Part shown: piece after piece, positions 1 to 9,800 of the stretch
How positions within the stretch are numbered: the stretch's first letter is position 1
Layout: each line of letters begins with the position of its first letter
NCBI RefSeq assembly: GCF_018494035.1
Contig: NZ_JABBFO010000008.1
Location: 1 to 64,000 of the forward strand
Length of the DNA: 64,000 nt
Source of the DNA: Rosenbergiella australiborealis
GTDB lineage: Bacteria; Pseudomonadota; Gammaproteobacteria; Enterobacterales; Enterobacteriaceae
Direction: 5' to 3'
Notes under the pieces: generated by a model
What the model saw: only the letters and a program-made list of their open reading frames with translations
Told to the model about the DNA's origin: nothing
The model's database searches: none
Position numbers and translations under genes: made by a program

Positions 1-44
1 TTTTCATAGAGATCTCCCCTGTTCAGATTACGAGAAAATTCTAC

Positions 45-377
45 TTATGAACACACCGGTTTTTCGGGGGGATTACCCAAGTATCTGATACTCGCGTTGG
101 TAAATGTAGGTAGACGGAAACGTAGTTCAATATCAAGGTAGCGGCGTGCATAGACTGATGCTATTGAAGTTCCTTTTGTTGCAGTACGGAACTTCCTCCT
201 GGTTTTTAATATAGGTTGACCACTACAATAGGCTCCCTGACTCCATCTCGCTTTGCGCGTAAATCCGAGTGTATTTACATAGAAATCGATACTTTTAGAT
301 AAATCACCCACAGCAAGAGTGATGTGGTTCAAATCTGTTAGTATTCTGAGTTCTCTAAAAATGATGGCACGGGGCAC
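45..377 (-). pseudogene. FosA-like glyoxalase N-terminal fragment
   Basis: About 40 residues ([17 protein letters not shown], then DFYVNTLGF and ARWSQGAY) match the start of FosA-type fosfomycin thiol transferases of the VOC/glyoxalase superfamily, including the first metal-binding His. After residue ~55 the frame changes to basic sequence unlike the family, and the second half with the remaining metal ligands is absent. The position expected for the FosA start codon (342-344) reads ATA, seven bases after an AGAGAA ribosome-site-like stretch, so the original start may be lost. I read it as a dead fragment; it cannot encode an active enzyme. A real fused small protein is possible but unlikely. 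Confidence 0.55.
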
Positions 378-408
378 TCTCTATAACGCTGTCTCGCTCG
401 GCCTAATT

Positions 409-1791
409 TCAACCGAGCGTATCAGACTTTTTACGGGTGCGTTTTTTGGTCTTTTCGACATGCAGCACTTCGCTTTCTGCCCAACCGTCCTCAAGTCGAG
501 TACGTAGCTTATCTCCCGCTCGCAGATCTTTCGTCTGACGTATTACCTCGCCGTTTTGGCTTGTGGTAACGCTGTAGCCGCGAGCAAGGGTAGCGAGTGG
601 ACTAACCGCCTCAAGTTGAACGACAAGGTTACCAAAGCGCTGTTTACGCTGTTCGACCTGTTGCTGCAACGCCGCCTGTAATCGGTAACGGTGTAAAGAG
701 AGCGATTGATGATACTGAGCAATCTTTGCCGATGGAGCCTGACGAGCGAGGCGCCGCGTCAGACCTTCATAGCGTTGTAGGGAGCGAGAGTGTAGGCGTT
801 GGACGGCATCTTGTAGCCGCCGTTGTTGCTGTTGTAATTGGGATTGTTGGCGAACTAATCGTAATTGCGGGTGTTGTTGCGTAAGGCGATGCGTCAAGGC
901 CGTTAAACGACGTTGCTGCCCAGTATGATAATAGTCGAAAGCCATTTCTAGGCGTTGTTGTTGCACCTGTAACTGACGCAATAGCTCTTGTTGATTACGA
1001 CTTACCATCTCTGCAGCCGCTGAAGGCGTTGGCGCGCGCAAATCGGCAACGAAATCAGCAATTGTGACATCTGTTTCGTGGCCAACGGCACTGACGATCG
1101 GCAACTGGCTATCCGCGATAGCGCGTGCGACGCTCTCTTCGTTAAAACACCACAAATCTTCCAGCGATCCGCCGCCACGTCCCACAATCAACACATCGCA
1201 TTCTTGACGTCGGTTGGCGAGGGCGATGGCCTTAACGATGGCAGCCGTCGCGTCGCGGCCTTGTACGGCAGTTGGGTAAATAACGACTGGTAGCGCGGGG
1301 TCGCGTCGACGTAAAACATGCAGAATATCATGCAGTGCTGCACCTGAGGGGGAAGTAATTACCCCTACACGTGTCGCTGGCGTAGGTAGAGGACGTTTAC
1401 GGGCTTGTGCGAAGAGTCCTTCGCTATCCAGCTTGAGCTTTAAGGCTTGAAATTGTTGCTGCAATAATCCTTCGCCCGCCGGATGCATCGACTCGACGAC
1501 TAATTGATAGTCGCCGCGGGGATCATAAAGCGTCACTGAGGCACGCACGAGGATCTGCATTCCATTCTGCGGTTGGAACGTGACGCGTTGATTATTACCG
1601 CGAAACATCGCGCAGCGGACCTGAGCGGCATCGTCCTTTAGGGTGAAGTACCAATGCCCGGATGAAGGGCGGCTAAAGTTCGAGACTTCGGCACTTAACC
1701 AGATCCGGCCAAGCTGCTTTTCCAGAAGCTGTCGCACGCTACCGTTTAGCTGGGCGACGGAATAAATTGTGCTGTTTTCTGTCGGTAACAT
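409..1791 (-). CDS. xseA: Exodeoxyribonuclease VII large subunit
   Basis: Catalytic large subunit of exonuclease VII, which with several XseB subunits degrades single-stranded DNA to oligonucleotides in the cytoplasm. 460 residues, close to the E. coli length. An N-terminal OB-fold ([11 protein letters not shown] and AMFRGNN, residues ~20-100) is followed by the nuclease core, with [26 protein letters not shown] and [27 protein letters not shown], then a Gln/Arg-rich coiled-coil stretch (~270-400) and the conserved tail [11 protein letters not shown]. The start MLPTENS aligns with the family start. It is divergent from guaB, as in E. coli. Identification is secure. Confidence 0.98.
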   Translation of the reverse strand: MLPTENSTIYSVAQLNGSVRQLLEKQLGRIWLSAEVSNFSRPSSGHWYFTLKDDAAQVRCAMFRGNNQRVTFQPQNGMQILVRASVTLYDPRGDYQLVVESMHPAGEGLLQQQFQALKLKLDSEGLFAQARKRPLPTPATRVGVITSPSGAALHDILHVLRRRDPALPVVIYPTAVQGRDATAAIVKAIALANRRQECDVLIVGRGGGSLEDLWCFNEESVARAIADSQLPIVSAVGHETDVTIADFVADLRAPTPSAAAEMVSRNQQELLRQLQVQQQRLEMAFDYYHTGQQRRLTALTHRLTQQHPQLRLVRQQSQLQQQQRRLQDAVQRLHSRSLQRYEGLTRRLARQAPSAKIAQYHQSLSLHRYRLQAALQQQVEQRKQRFGNLVVQLEAVSPLATLARGYSVTTSQNGEVIRQTKDLRAGDKLRTRLEDGWAESEVLHVEKTKKRTRKKSDTLG

Positions 1792-1879
1792 GTGATCAAG
1801 ATCAAACTTTAAATCAGAGGGTTAAGGGGTGATAGTAACCTTGTTCGAGTAAGTATCAAGTATTTTCTATAAATAAAGC

Positions 1880-1908
1880 TGGAGCGAAGGGCAATGCGCC
1901 TGTATAAT
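1880..1908 (+). promoter_or_regulatory. Probable guaBA promoter
   Basis: A perfect TATAAT lies at 1903-1908, about 50 bases before the guaB start, in the divergent xseA-guaB spacer. The -35 region about 17 bases upstream is weak, suggesting activator dependence. I could not recognise a convincing PurR box here, although E. coli guaBA has one. The hexamer is seen; its use as a promoter is inferred. Confidence 0.45.
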
Positions 1909-1959
1909 GCATCGGCAATATTTTATCCGTTCTCACTAACCTTAGGTTGAGATATTGCC

Positions 1960-3426
1960 ATGCTACGAATTGCAAAAGAAGCCCTCACGTTCGACGATGT
2001 TTTACTGGTTCCTGCCCACTCCACGGTGCTGCCTAACACGGCTTCGCTGACTACTCAATTGACGAAAAACATTCGCCTGAATATCCCAATGCTGTCTGCG
2101 GCAATGGATACCGTGACTGAAGCCCGCTTAGCAATTGCGCTGGCTCAAGAAGGTGGTCTGGGATTCATTCATAAGAATATGTCTATTGAACGTCAAGCGG
2201 AAGAAGTGCGTAAAGTTAAAAAATACGAAAGCGGTATCGTGACTGATCCACAAACCGTATTACCCACCACGACGTTACGCGAAGTAAAAGAGTTAACTGA
2301 AATTAATGGTTTTGCGGGTTATCCGGTCGTGAACGAGCAACATGAGCTGGTCGGGATTATCACTGGCCGTGACGTACGCTTTGTGACCGATCTTAATCAA
2401 GCCGTCAGCACCTTTATGACACCGAAAGAGCGTCTGGTTACAGTGAAAGAAGGTGATGCTCGGGAAATTGTTCTGCAAAAAATGCACGAGCACCGTGTTG
2501 AAAAAGCGTTAGTTGTCGATGAAGCATTCCATCTACGTGGCATGATCACCGTTAAGGATTTCCAAAAAGCGGAACGTAAACCTAACGCTTGTAAAGACGA
2601 ACAAGGCCGTTTACGCGTTGGTGCAGCAGTTGGCGCTGGTGCGGGTAACGAAGAGCGTGTTGACGCCCTGGTGGCTGCTGGCGTGGACGTTTTACTTATC
2701 GACTCCTCTCATGGCCATTCAGAAGGTGTTTTACAACGTATTCGTGAAACCCGTGCAAAATATCCTGACTTAGAAATTATCGGTGGCAACGTCGCCACGG
2801 CATCGGGCGCAAAAGCCTTGGCCGATGCAGGCGTGAGCGCGGTTAAAGTGGGTATTGGTCCGGGCTCCATCTGTACCACTCGTATCGTTACTGGCGTCGG
2901 TGTTCCACAAATCACCGCGGTTTCTGATGCCGTCGCAGCACTTGAAGGGACGGGCATTCCAGTCGTCGCCGATGGCGGGATCCGTTTCTCAGGTGATATC
3001 GCTAAAGCGATTGCCGCGGGCGCAGCAGCCGTTATGGTAGGTTCAATGTTAGCCGGTACTGATGAGTCACCGGGCGAAATCGAACTGTTCCAAGGTCGCT
3101 CTTATAAGTCTTACCGGGGTATGGGTTCTTTAGGCGCGATGTCCAAAGGCTCTTCTGACCGTTATTTCCAGACCGATAATGCTGCGGACAAACTGGTTCC
3201 AGAAGGTATCGAAGGTCGTGTTGCGTATAAAGGCCATTTAAAAGAGATTATCCATCAGCAGATGGGTGGCTTGCGCTCATGCATGGGCTTAACTGGCTGT
3301 GCAACTATTGACGACTTACGGACTAAAGCTGAGTTTGTTCGTATCAGTGGTGCCGGTATCTCGGAAAGTCACGTTCACGATGTTACTATTACTAAAGAAG
3401 CACCTAACTACCGTATGGGGTCATAA
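1960..3426 (+). CDS. guaB: IMP dehydrogenase
   Basis: Oxidises IMP to XMP with NAD, the committed step of GMP synthesis. 488 residues, the same length as E. coli GuaB. The TIM barrel starts with [15 protein letters not shown] and is interrupted by a CBS-domain pair (~residues 93-205). The catalytic loop [15 protein letters not shown] carries the active-site Cys near residue 305, and [12 protein letters not shown] forms the flap region. An AGGTTGAGA Shine-Dalgarno region precedes the ATG. It is co-oriented with guaA 70 bases downstream, so guaBA is almost certainly one operon. Confidence 0.99.
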   Translation: MLRIAKEALTFDDVLLVPAHSTVLPNTASLTTQLTKNIRLNIPMLSAAMDTVTEARLAIALAQEGGLGFIHKNMSIERQAEEVRKVKKYESGIVTDPQTVLPTTTLREVKELTEINGFAGYPVVNEQHELVGIITGRDVRFVTDLNQAVSTFMTPKERLVTVKEGDAREIVLQKMHEHRVEKALVVDEAFHLRGMITVKDFQKAERKPNACKDEQGRLRVGAAVGAGAGNEERVDALVAAGVDVLLIDSSHGHSEGVLQRIRETRAKYPDLEIIGGNVATASGAKALADAGVSAVKVGIGPGSICTTRIVTGVGVPQITAVSDAVAALEGTGIPVVADGGIRFSGDIAKAIAAGAAAVMVGSMLAGTDESPGEIELFQGRSYKSYRGMGSLGAMSKGSSDRYFQTDNAADKLVPEGIEGRVAYKGHLKEIIHQQMGGLRSCMGLTGCATIDDLRTKAEFVRISGAGISESHVHDVTITKEAPNYRMGS

Positions 3427-3440
3427 TCCCGATTGATTTT

Positions 3441-3462
3441 GCGCCCGGCAATTGCCGGGCGC
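3441..3462 (+). promoter_or_regulatory. 22-bp perfect palindrome between guaB and guaA
   Basis: The spacer carries a GC-rich perfect palindrome with 11-base arms (gcgcccggcaa and its complement) and no loop bases. It is not followed by a T run, so it is unlikely to be a strong terminator. Partial attenuation or mRNA 3'-end protection between the two operon genes is plausible. The symmetry is seen directly; the function is inferred. Confidence 0.5.
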
Positions 3463-3496
3463 GTCATTTCATCATGCTATCGCCTGGAAAATTTTA

Positions 3497-5077
3497 ATGA
3501 CGACAGAAAATATCCATAAACACCGTATTCTGATCCTCGACTTCGGTTCCCAGTATACGCAGCTAGTCGCACGTCGCGTGCGTGAGCTGGGTGTGTACTG
3601 CGAATTATGGGCTTGGGATGTTACCGAAGCACAAATCCGTGAATTTAACCCGAACGGTATTATTTTATCGGGTGGCCCGGAAAGTACAACGGAAAACAAC
3701 AGTCCACGTGCACCAGAATATGTCTTTACCGCAGGCGTACCGGTATTAGGTGTCTGCTACGGTATGCAAACTATGGCGATGCAACTGGGTGGCCAAGTTC
3801 AAGGTTCCAATGAGCGTGAATTCGGTTATGCGCAAGTTGAAGTCGTTGCTGACAGCGCATTGGTCCGTGATATTAAAGATAGCTTGACCGAGCAGGGCGC
3901 TCCTATTTTAGATGTCTGGATGAGCCACGGCGATAAAGTTACCGCTATCCCCGCTGACTTCACCACAGTGGCAAGCACCGCGACCTGCCCATTTGCGATA
4001 ATGGCGAACGAAGAGAAGCGTTTCTACGGTGTGCAGTTCCATCCAGAAGTGACCCATACCCGTCAAGGCCAGCAACTGCTTGAACGCTTCGTGCGCGATA
4101 TCTGCCAGTGCGAGGCGCTATGGACGCCCGCTAAGATTATTGACGATGCGGTTGAGCGTCTGCGCCAACAAGTGGGTAACGACAAGGTTATCCTTGGTCT
4201 GTCCGGTGGGGTAGATTCCTCGGTTACCGCGCTACTTCTTCACCGCGCCATTGGCGATCGTTTAACCTGCGTCTTCGTCGATAATGGGCTGCTGCGTCTA
4301 AACGAAGCGGAACAAGTGATGGAGATGTTTGGTGACCGTTTCGGTCTGAATATCATCCATGTTGAAGCGGAAAAACGTTTCCTCGATGCCCTCGCAGGAA
4401 TCGACGAACCCGAAGCGAAGCGTAAAACTATCGGGCGCGTATTCGTCGAAGTGTTCGATGAAGAAGCATTAAAACTTGAAGATGTGAAGTGGTTAGCGCA
4501 AGGGACTATCTATCCAGACGTTATCGAATCTGCCGCGTCAGCGACCGGTAAAGCGCACGTGATTAAATCACACCACAATGTGGGCGGCTTGCCAAAAGAG
4601 ATGAAGATGGGACTGGTTGAGCCGCTGAAAGAGCTGTTCAAAGATGAAGTTCGTAAGATCGGTTTAGAGTTAGGTCTGCCGTTCGATATGCTTTATCGCC
4701 ACCCGTTCCCAGGTCCAGGCCTTGGTGTCCGTGTACTGGGCGAAGTGAAGAAAGAGTATTGCGATTTGCTTCGTCGTGCCGATGCCATCTTTATCGAAGA
4801 GCTGCATAAAGCCAAACTGTACGATAAAGTCAGTCAAGCCTTCACCGTATTCTTACCGGTACGTTCAGTCGGCGTTATGGGTGATGGGCGTAAATACGAT
4901 TGGGTGGTCTCGCTGCGTGCCGTGGAGACTGTCGACTTTATGACTGCGCATTGGGCACACCTGCCTTATGAGTTCTTAGGTCGTGTTTCTAACCGTATCA
5001 TCAACGAAGTCAACGGTATTTCCCGTGTCGTTTATGATATCAGCGGTAAGCCGCCTGCAACGATTGAGTGGGAATGA
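3497..5077 (+). CDS. guaA: GMP synthase (glutamine-hydrolysing)
   Basis: Converts XMP to GMP using glutamine and ATP. The protein is 526 residues from the ATG at 3497, which has a GGAAAA ribosome site and aligns with the E. coli start; an upstream in-frame ATG at 3452 falls inside the spacer palindrome and is rejected. An N-terminal class I amidotransferase domain has its nucleophile in GVCYGMQ (~residue 87) and the His/Glu pair in FHPEVTH. The ATP-pyrophosphatase P-loop GLSGGVDSS follows at ~235, then the dimerisation domain with [15 protein letters not shown], ending PPATIEWE. The last codons form part of a sequence repeated twice more downstream, marking it as an integration hotspot. Confidence 0.99.
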   Translation: MTTENIHKHRILILDFGSQYTQLVARRVRELGVYCELWAWDVTEAQIREFNPNGIILSGGPESTTENNSPRAPEYVFTAGVPVLGVCYGMQTMAMQLGGQVQGSNEREFGYAQVEVVADSALVRDIKDSLTEQGAPILDVWMSHGDKVTAIPADFTTVASTATCPFAIMANEEKRFYGVQFHPEVTHTRQGQQLLERFVRDICQCEALWTPAKIIDDAVERLRQQVGNDKVILGLSGGVDSSVTALLLHRAIGDRLTCVFVDNGLLRLNEAEQVMEMFGDRFGLNIIHVEAEKRFLDALAGIDEPEAKRKTIGRVFVEVFDEEALKLEDVKWLAQGTIYPDVIESAASATGKAHVIKSHHNVGGLPKEMKMGLVEPLKELFKDEVRKIGLELGLPFDMLYRHPFPGPGLGVRVLGEVKKEYCDLLRRADAIFIEELHKAKLYDKVSQAFTVFLPVRSVGVMGDGRKYDWVVSLRAVETVDFMTAHWAHLPYEFLGRVSNRIINEVNGISRVVYDISGKPPATIEWE

Positions 5078-5149
5078 TTTAACCTCTAGCAATAGCTGGT
5101 ACGTAAAAGCAATAAACACCTCTAAGCCCGCGTCATTGCGGGCTTTTTT
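5066..5149 (+). repeat. guaA 3' end with terminator: attachment-site copy 1
   Basis: The last codons of guaA (gagtgggaatgat, 5066-5078) through its terminator are repeated in degenerate form at 15048-15133 and 27516-27598, all in the same orientation. The first 13 bases are identical to copy 2. Copies 1 and 3 align without gaps for about 78 bases from 5071 and 27522, with roughly three-quarters identity by hand. In all three a hairpin with a T run begins 58-59 bases after the first base. Direct copies of a gene's 3' end flanking foreign DNA are typical attL/attR products of tyrosine-recombinase islands, and guaA is a known target. The att role is inferred. Confidence 0.75.
5124..5149 (+). terminator. 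guaBA intrinsic terminator
   Basis: Eight-base arms AAGCCCGC / GCGGGCTT around a GTCATT loop, followed immediately by a T run, 46 bases after the guaA stop. Confidence 0.9.
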
Positions 5150-5286
5150 GTTTTTGGTATGTTCTAGTAGCTTTCACCTCTTGATCAACGGTTCAGCTAT
5201 ATACCAATCCATAATAAACTCGATGAGACAACTTGCAGCAAATGCTCTAGGAGCGGCGTTGGGATTTCACCTTCGAGTATTGTTAA

Positions 5287-6255
5287 TATAGCTTTGTTAT
5301 ATTAACTAAGGTTAGTTCTGCAGAATCAATTTGGTCTCCAATGGTTTCAACTTTAATGATAGTCGTCGCGATAATTGTATTGGTAGTGATGGCTCTCATA
5401 GCAATAAATATGCTAATCATGTTGGTTTCTGCATGGGTGTTCTGTTATGCAGGAGTTATATTGCTTGGGTTTGGTGGTTCGAAATGGTCCTCTGACATAG
5501 CAATTAATTACTTACGAACTGTTTTATCGATTGGCATTCAATTATTCACGATGACATTGATTATTGGGATTGGACAATCATTTATAGATCAATATTTTTC
5601 TCTTATTAAAGGTGATGTTCCTGATCTTAATAGTCTTATCGTTTTGCTTCTGGCGTCAATTATCCTATTAGTATTAACGAATAAGCTACCACTGTTGTTA
5701 TCAGGTGGTAGGAGGGGCTTCTTTACAAGGGATTGGTGGATTTGGGGCGGGTATGATTACCCCATCAGCGGTGCTGGAGCAATGGCAATGGGGGCATCAG
5801 CTCAAGTCAGCGGCGGAGCTTCTGCATTAAAGGCAGCATTTGATTCAGCTCAGACTGCAATGGCTGAAGAATCTGGTTCAGGCGGAGGAGGCGGTTCCGG
5901 GGGAGGATTTGGCGGTGAGGAAGATACCGGTTCTGTAGATACTTCTAGAGGCCAACCCTCAGGCGATTCCGGTGGTTCTTCTGCATGGAGAAGTTCAGGA
6001 AGCGCTAGCGGAGGAAGTCAGGGGTTTGCTTCATTCTCACGCGCTGGCCGCATGGCAAGCCATATGGGAAGCAGTATGGCTAACGGAGCTGGTGAGTACC
6101 AGAGAGCGAGGAGGATTAATAAAACTTCCCGCGGCCAACAAACTATTGGCGGGCAGTTAGCGGCTCAGATACGAAAACAAACAACTATTCATCGGGATGA
6201 ACAGCAACCCGAGAATTTTACTGGGGATAGTTTATCAGGCAATAACAATTCATGA
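5287..6255 (+). pseudogene. C-terminal part of a TrbL/VirB6-family conjugation protein
   Basis: The readable frame is open from 5287, with the first ATG at 5341 (304 residues). It holds four or five hydrophobic segments, including the TrbL-type stretch AINMLIMLVSAWVFCYAGV followed by LLGFGGSKW, then a Gly/Ser/Ala-rich C-terminal tail (GSGGGGGSGGGFGGEEDTG). TrbL is the polytopic inner-membrane component of P-type conjugative type IV secretion systems. The N-terminal half is missing, the ATG at 5341 lacks a clear ribosome site, and no other trb gene is present. It is therefore most likely the truncated relic of a conjugative element, starting about 140 bases inside the guaA end. Confidence 0.7.
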
Positions 6256-6324
6256 GTTACGTACGTCAGTTGACTTGGTGGTGTAAACTGACGTTTTTAA
6301 ATTATTTAATTGAAAGGAAAAACC

Positions 6325-6531
6325 ATGTCTAAGAATTCCTTATCACAGATACGTATGAGAGGTTTTCGTAAAGCGGAGGCTTCTTTGAGACTTGAAGGAA
6401 TGGATCCTAGCGGCAAGCCACGTTATGAGTCGATTAAGGCGCGTATTATCTCAGGTGAAATAACGTATGAGCAGGGGCGTGCAGAGATTTTTGAATACCA
6501 TACAAATAAGGTGCAACAAGGAAATTTATAA
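6325..6531 (+). CDS. VbhA-like antitoxin (orphan)
   Basis: 68 residues from an ATG preceded by AAAGGAAAAA; an earlier in-frame ATG lies before that site. The core (AEASLRLEGMDPS, then a spacer and ISGEITYEQGRAEI) has the pattern of the small helical VbhA/FicA antitoxins, which place an inhibitory helix over the active site of Fic AMP-transferases and normally precede the Fic gene. Here the next 315 bases contain no Fic gene or HPFREGN-type motif, so the partner seems lost. Association with conjugative elements fits the neighbouring trbL fragment. The family call rests on pattern only. Confidence 0.5.
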   Translation: MSKNSLSQIRMRGFRKAEASLRLEGMDPSGKPRYESIKARIISGEITYEQGRAEIFEYHTNKVQQGNL

Positions 6532-6846
6532 GTGAGAGGAAGTGATGGAGCTTTTTCTATCCGAATACGACAGTCAGTGTCCTCATAAATACCTCGGAGT
6601 ACTCAAAAGTGTGTGGAATTAAAAGGAAGTGTACACAATCACAAGGATAAACAGTGAGCCTATAATTTATTTCTGAAGAATGTATTATTAACATTACCAC
6701 AATCAAGAGTTTAAACTAACAAAAAAATATATGGGTATTGGGAAAGTTAGAATTTAGATTAGCTTCTAATATTTCCCACGCCCAATTACATTGGAGTATT
6801 CTTTAATCTTCTTATGTCTAAACTTAAAGTATTATGAGTATTTTTT
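6532..6846. other. Intergenic stretch after the orphan antitoxin
   Basis: AT-rich. It contains only very short frames, for example a 25-codon frame from the ATG at 6544. I see no RNA gene, no clear terminator and no recognisable Fic remnant. Confidence 0.4.
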
Positions 6847-9800
6847 TTACCACCCTCTTAATATATTATTCTCAGCGTCAGAGTTTTCTTGATATTTGAT
6901 TTGATGATCAATTGTTTCTATGAAACTAACAGCCCAGTTTCTTACATTGAAATCATAGTGCTCAGTTAAGTTTTCTATTATCTTCTTATCAGCTTCTAAG
7001 TATGGCACTAAAGATCCTGACCACGACCTACTTGAAAAATTAATATATATTTCACTAAGGAATGATTCATTATAATAATACTCTGTTAATAATTGGATCA
7101 ATAATGGGTTAACGATACGCTGTTCACCATCTAAGATAAATATTGAAATAGCCCTAGTAACAATAAGGAGAGCAACGTCGTCCTTACACCAAGCGACAAC
7201 TTCTTCTGGTTTTAAGATGTCAAAAACACAGCTATCTCTTTTTTTATAAGCTCTCCCACTTCCAAGTAAGTCAATAAGATAATAAGATTTCTTTTCTCCT
7301 TCATCAGTGAACCTATTGGAAATTTTAGGCCAGATATAATTACCATGCAGCTCAAATGCTTTATAAAAAGCGTTATTCAAGTAATCCCACAAATCAGAAT
7401 AGTCAATGTTTCTCCCAACAACCTGGTCAATAATATATGAGCATAATTGAAGTGCAAATTCAGCGTTTTCAGAATGTAATAATCTCTTCACTGAGTTTAA
7501 CCAATGAAAGCTATCAGAATATCTACACTTATCCTCTTTTTTAAAAGACACATTAAGAACTAAATGAATTAATGTTCTCCTTAACTGGGAAAAGTCCAAG
7601 TTGTCACGAGCAAATATATACATATACATATTATCAAGTGCTACCCACTTTGCATTTTCGTCAATTTTGCTGAGTGACATACAAAAATTGGATATTTGCT
7701 TTTCAGTTAAATGCTCTGTCGCGCTTCCATAAGCGAGGATAGAGGGTGCATGACTAGGAAGTTTATCTTCAGATATCAGCCTAATGAAAGTATCTAAATT
7801 AGAAATATCAAATTGACCTGTGCGTATTGCATCAGGATAATATTTAATGAGATTTTCATCCGAACCGAATAAATCAATTATTTCTTTCCATTTAGCAGGT
7901 TCTTTTATATAAACCCCTGAAAAAAAACCAGTAAAGAACTGGGTGTTTACATTTTTATGATTCCGTAAATATTCGAGTGTTTTGTGGAGTAGTTCATCTG
8001 TAGAATCAGCTTCTATGGCCAAATGCTTTGCAAAGAGCCAACTTTGTTTCTGCTCGTGAAACGTCATCAAGAGATCAATATATTCATATAAATCAGTAAG
8101 CTTTGTTACAAAGACCTTTGCCAGATCCTTCGCAGCTTCTGCTGCTTCATCAATATAGTGGCCACTGTCGTCTTTTTTAAAATCTCTCGGCGGGTTTAAT
8201 ACGACTAATTTTAATATTTCCTCAATACTATTTTCATCAGGTGTTAATAATTTATTCCACGACATTAAAATATCGATTTGTTTCTGATTCATTTCTTTAG
8301 TATCATAACTTAAAGCATAAGATATTGATTGAACTGCAGCAGGCCAGTATTTACCTGTTAACTTTATTACTTCTTTTATAAAATAATCCAATTTATCTGG
8401 TAGGTTATATCGAATTAGCCCCCTAATTTCATGACCAAAAGCATCTTTTATCTCTTCGATCAAATATCCACGTTTAATAATCACTAGAAGAATTTTTAAT
8501 AAAGACTGCCAGTAATCATAAATTTCTTGATATTTTTGGGGGTGCCATTCTTTCAGCTCTGGCTTGGTACCCTGAAACTCTGCTCTTATAGTTCTAGTAC
8601 CTCCGTGAGTGTCTAATGCCGTTTTTATAGCATCAATTATCACCACATCTGCGCTTTCTAAATTTAAAGAAAGTGCTTTGTTTAAAACTTTTAATCTTTG
8701 ATTAAAATCAGCTTCCGTACCAGGTAATTTCCAACGAAATAATTGTGAGAATTGTCCTAATGAATTATTGCTATAAGTTTCGTTTTCAAACTGAGCGAAT
8801 TTAAATAAAATCCATGAGCTTTTATTAAAACAATGTTTATGAAAAACAAGCATCTCCAACGCCCAGACAAAGTTACGTCTTACATCACCTTTTATATCTA
8901 AAATATCTTTATCAGCTAGGTTTGAAATAACTCTGTGTAATTGACTATTCGTAACTGAAGGGTTCACTTCAACTAATGCGCGAAACAGTCTTGAATCCTG
9001 TTTGGACAGTAACAATTCCGCTTGGCCGAAAGGGGAATTGGCAGCACAAAAGTTTTCGACAAATGACTGTACATTTATTGATGAGTCTAGATATCTTATT
9101 TGATCACAAAAACTATCAAGTAGTGTAGCCGGAAGGCTGGAAACAATTTCGCTTTGTCTATCAAATGCACTTGTATTCCACCATTCCATAGCCAAGTTTA
9201 AAGCTAATGGTTTAGGGACTACGCGAGCTAAACTTCCAGTACAATTGATTAATTCTTTATGATAAAATGTCGTAATTGTATTTTCGAAGGTTATCTGACT
9301 TGCTCCAGCAACGCGTTTTAAAAACTCCGCATCTTCATTAATATCATTTCTGATCCCTTTCTGAAACCTAAAATAATCGAAGAGAGAAAAGACTTTAAGC
9401 AACTCTCTAGCTTGTTCACTCAAGCTTCCATCACCATTTATTAATTTTTCTACAAGGTTGGATTCATCAAAATTTGTAGTGACACGTCCCTCTTGCTGTA
9501 ATTCTTTGATAGTCATTTGCGCCAGAAGAGGAAAACCCTCAATAAATATTTCTAATTGTTTTTTTGATGAAGAATCTAAATCTGGAAGTCGGCTCTCGAT
9601 AATTTTGGTTATTTGCTCTGCTCCTAATTTTTCTAGTTTTATACGAATGCTATTTTTTAGTTTCTTGCTATCTTCATGATAAAAATAAGTAGTAATGAGT
9701 TTTATAGGAGAATTGTTAACTTCAATAGCATTTGTGGCGTAATTGTGTAGTTCTACTGAGCAGTTATCTATTATAATAAATCCTACCACTCCACTCTCGG

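Noticed and set aside
3452-3496. Extended guaA start at 3452
   Set aside because: It begins inside the spacer palindrome and adds 15 residues not in the family; the ATG at 3497 has the ribosome site.
5341-6255. Complete membrane gene starting at 5341
   Set aside because: The homologous frame continues upstream of 5341 and the N-terminal half of TrbL is missing, so it is a truncated gene.
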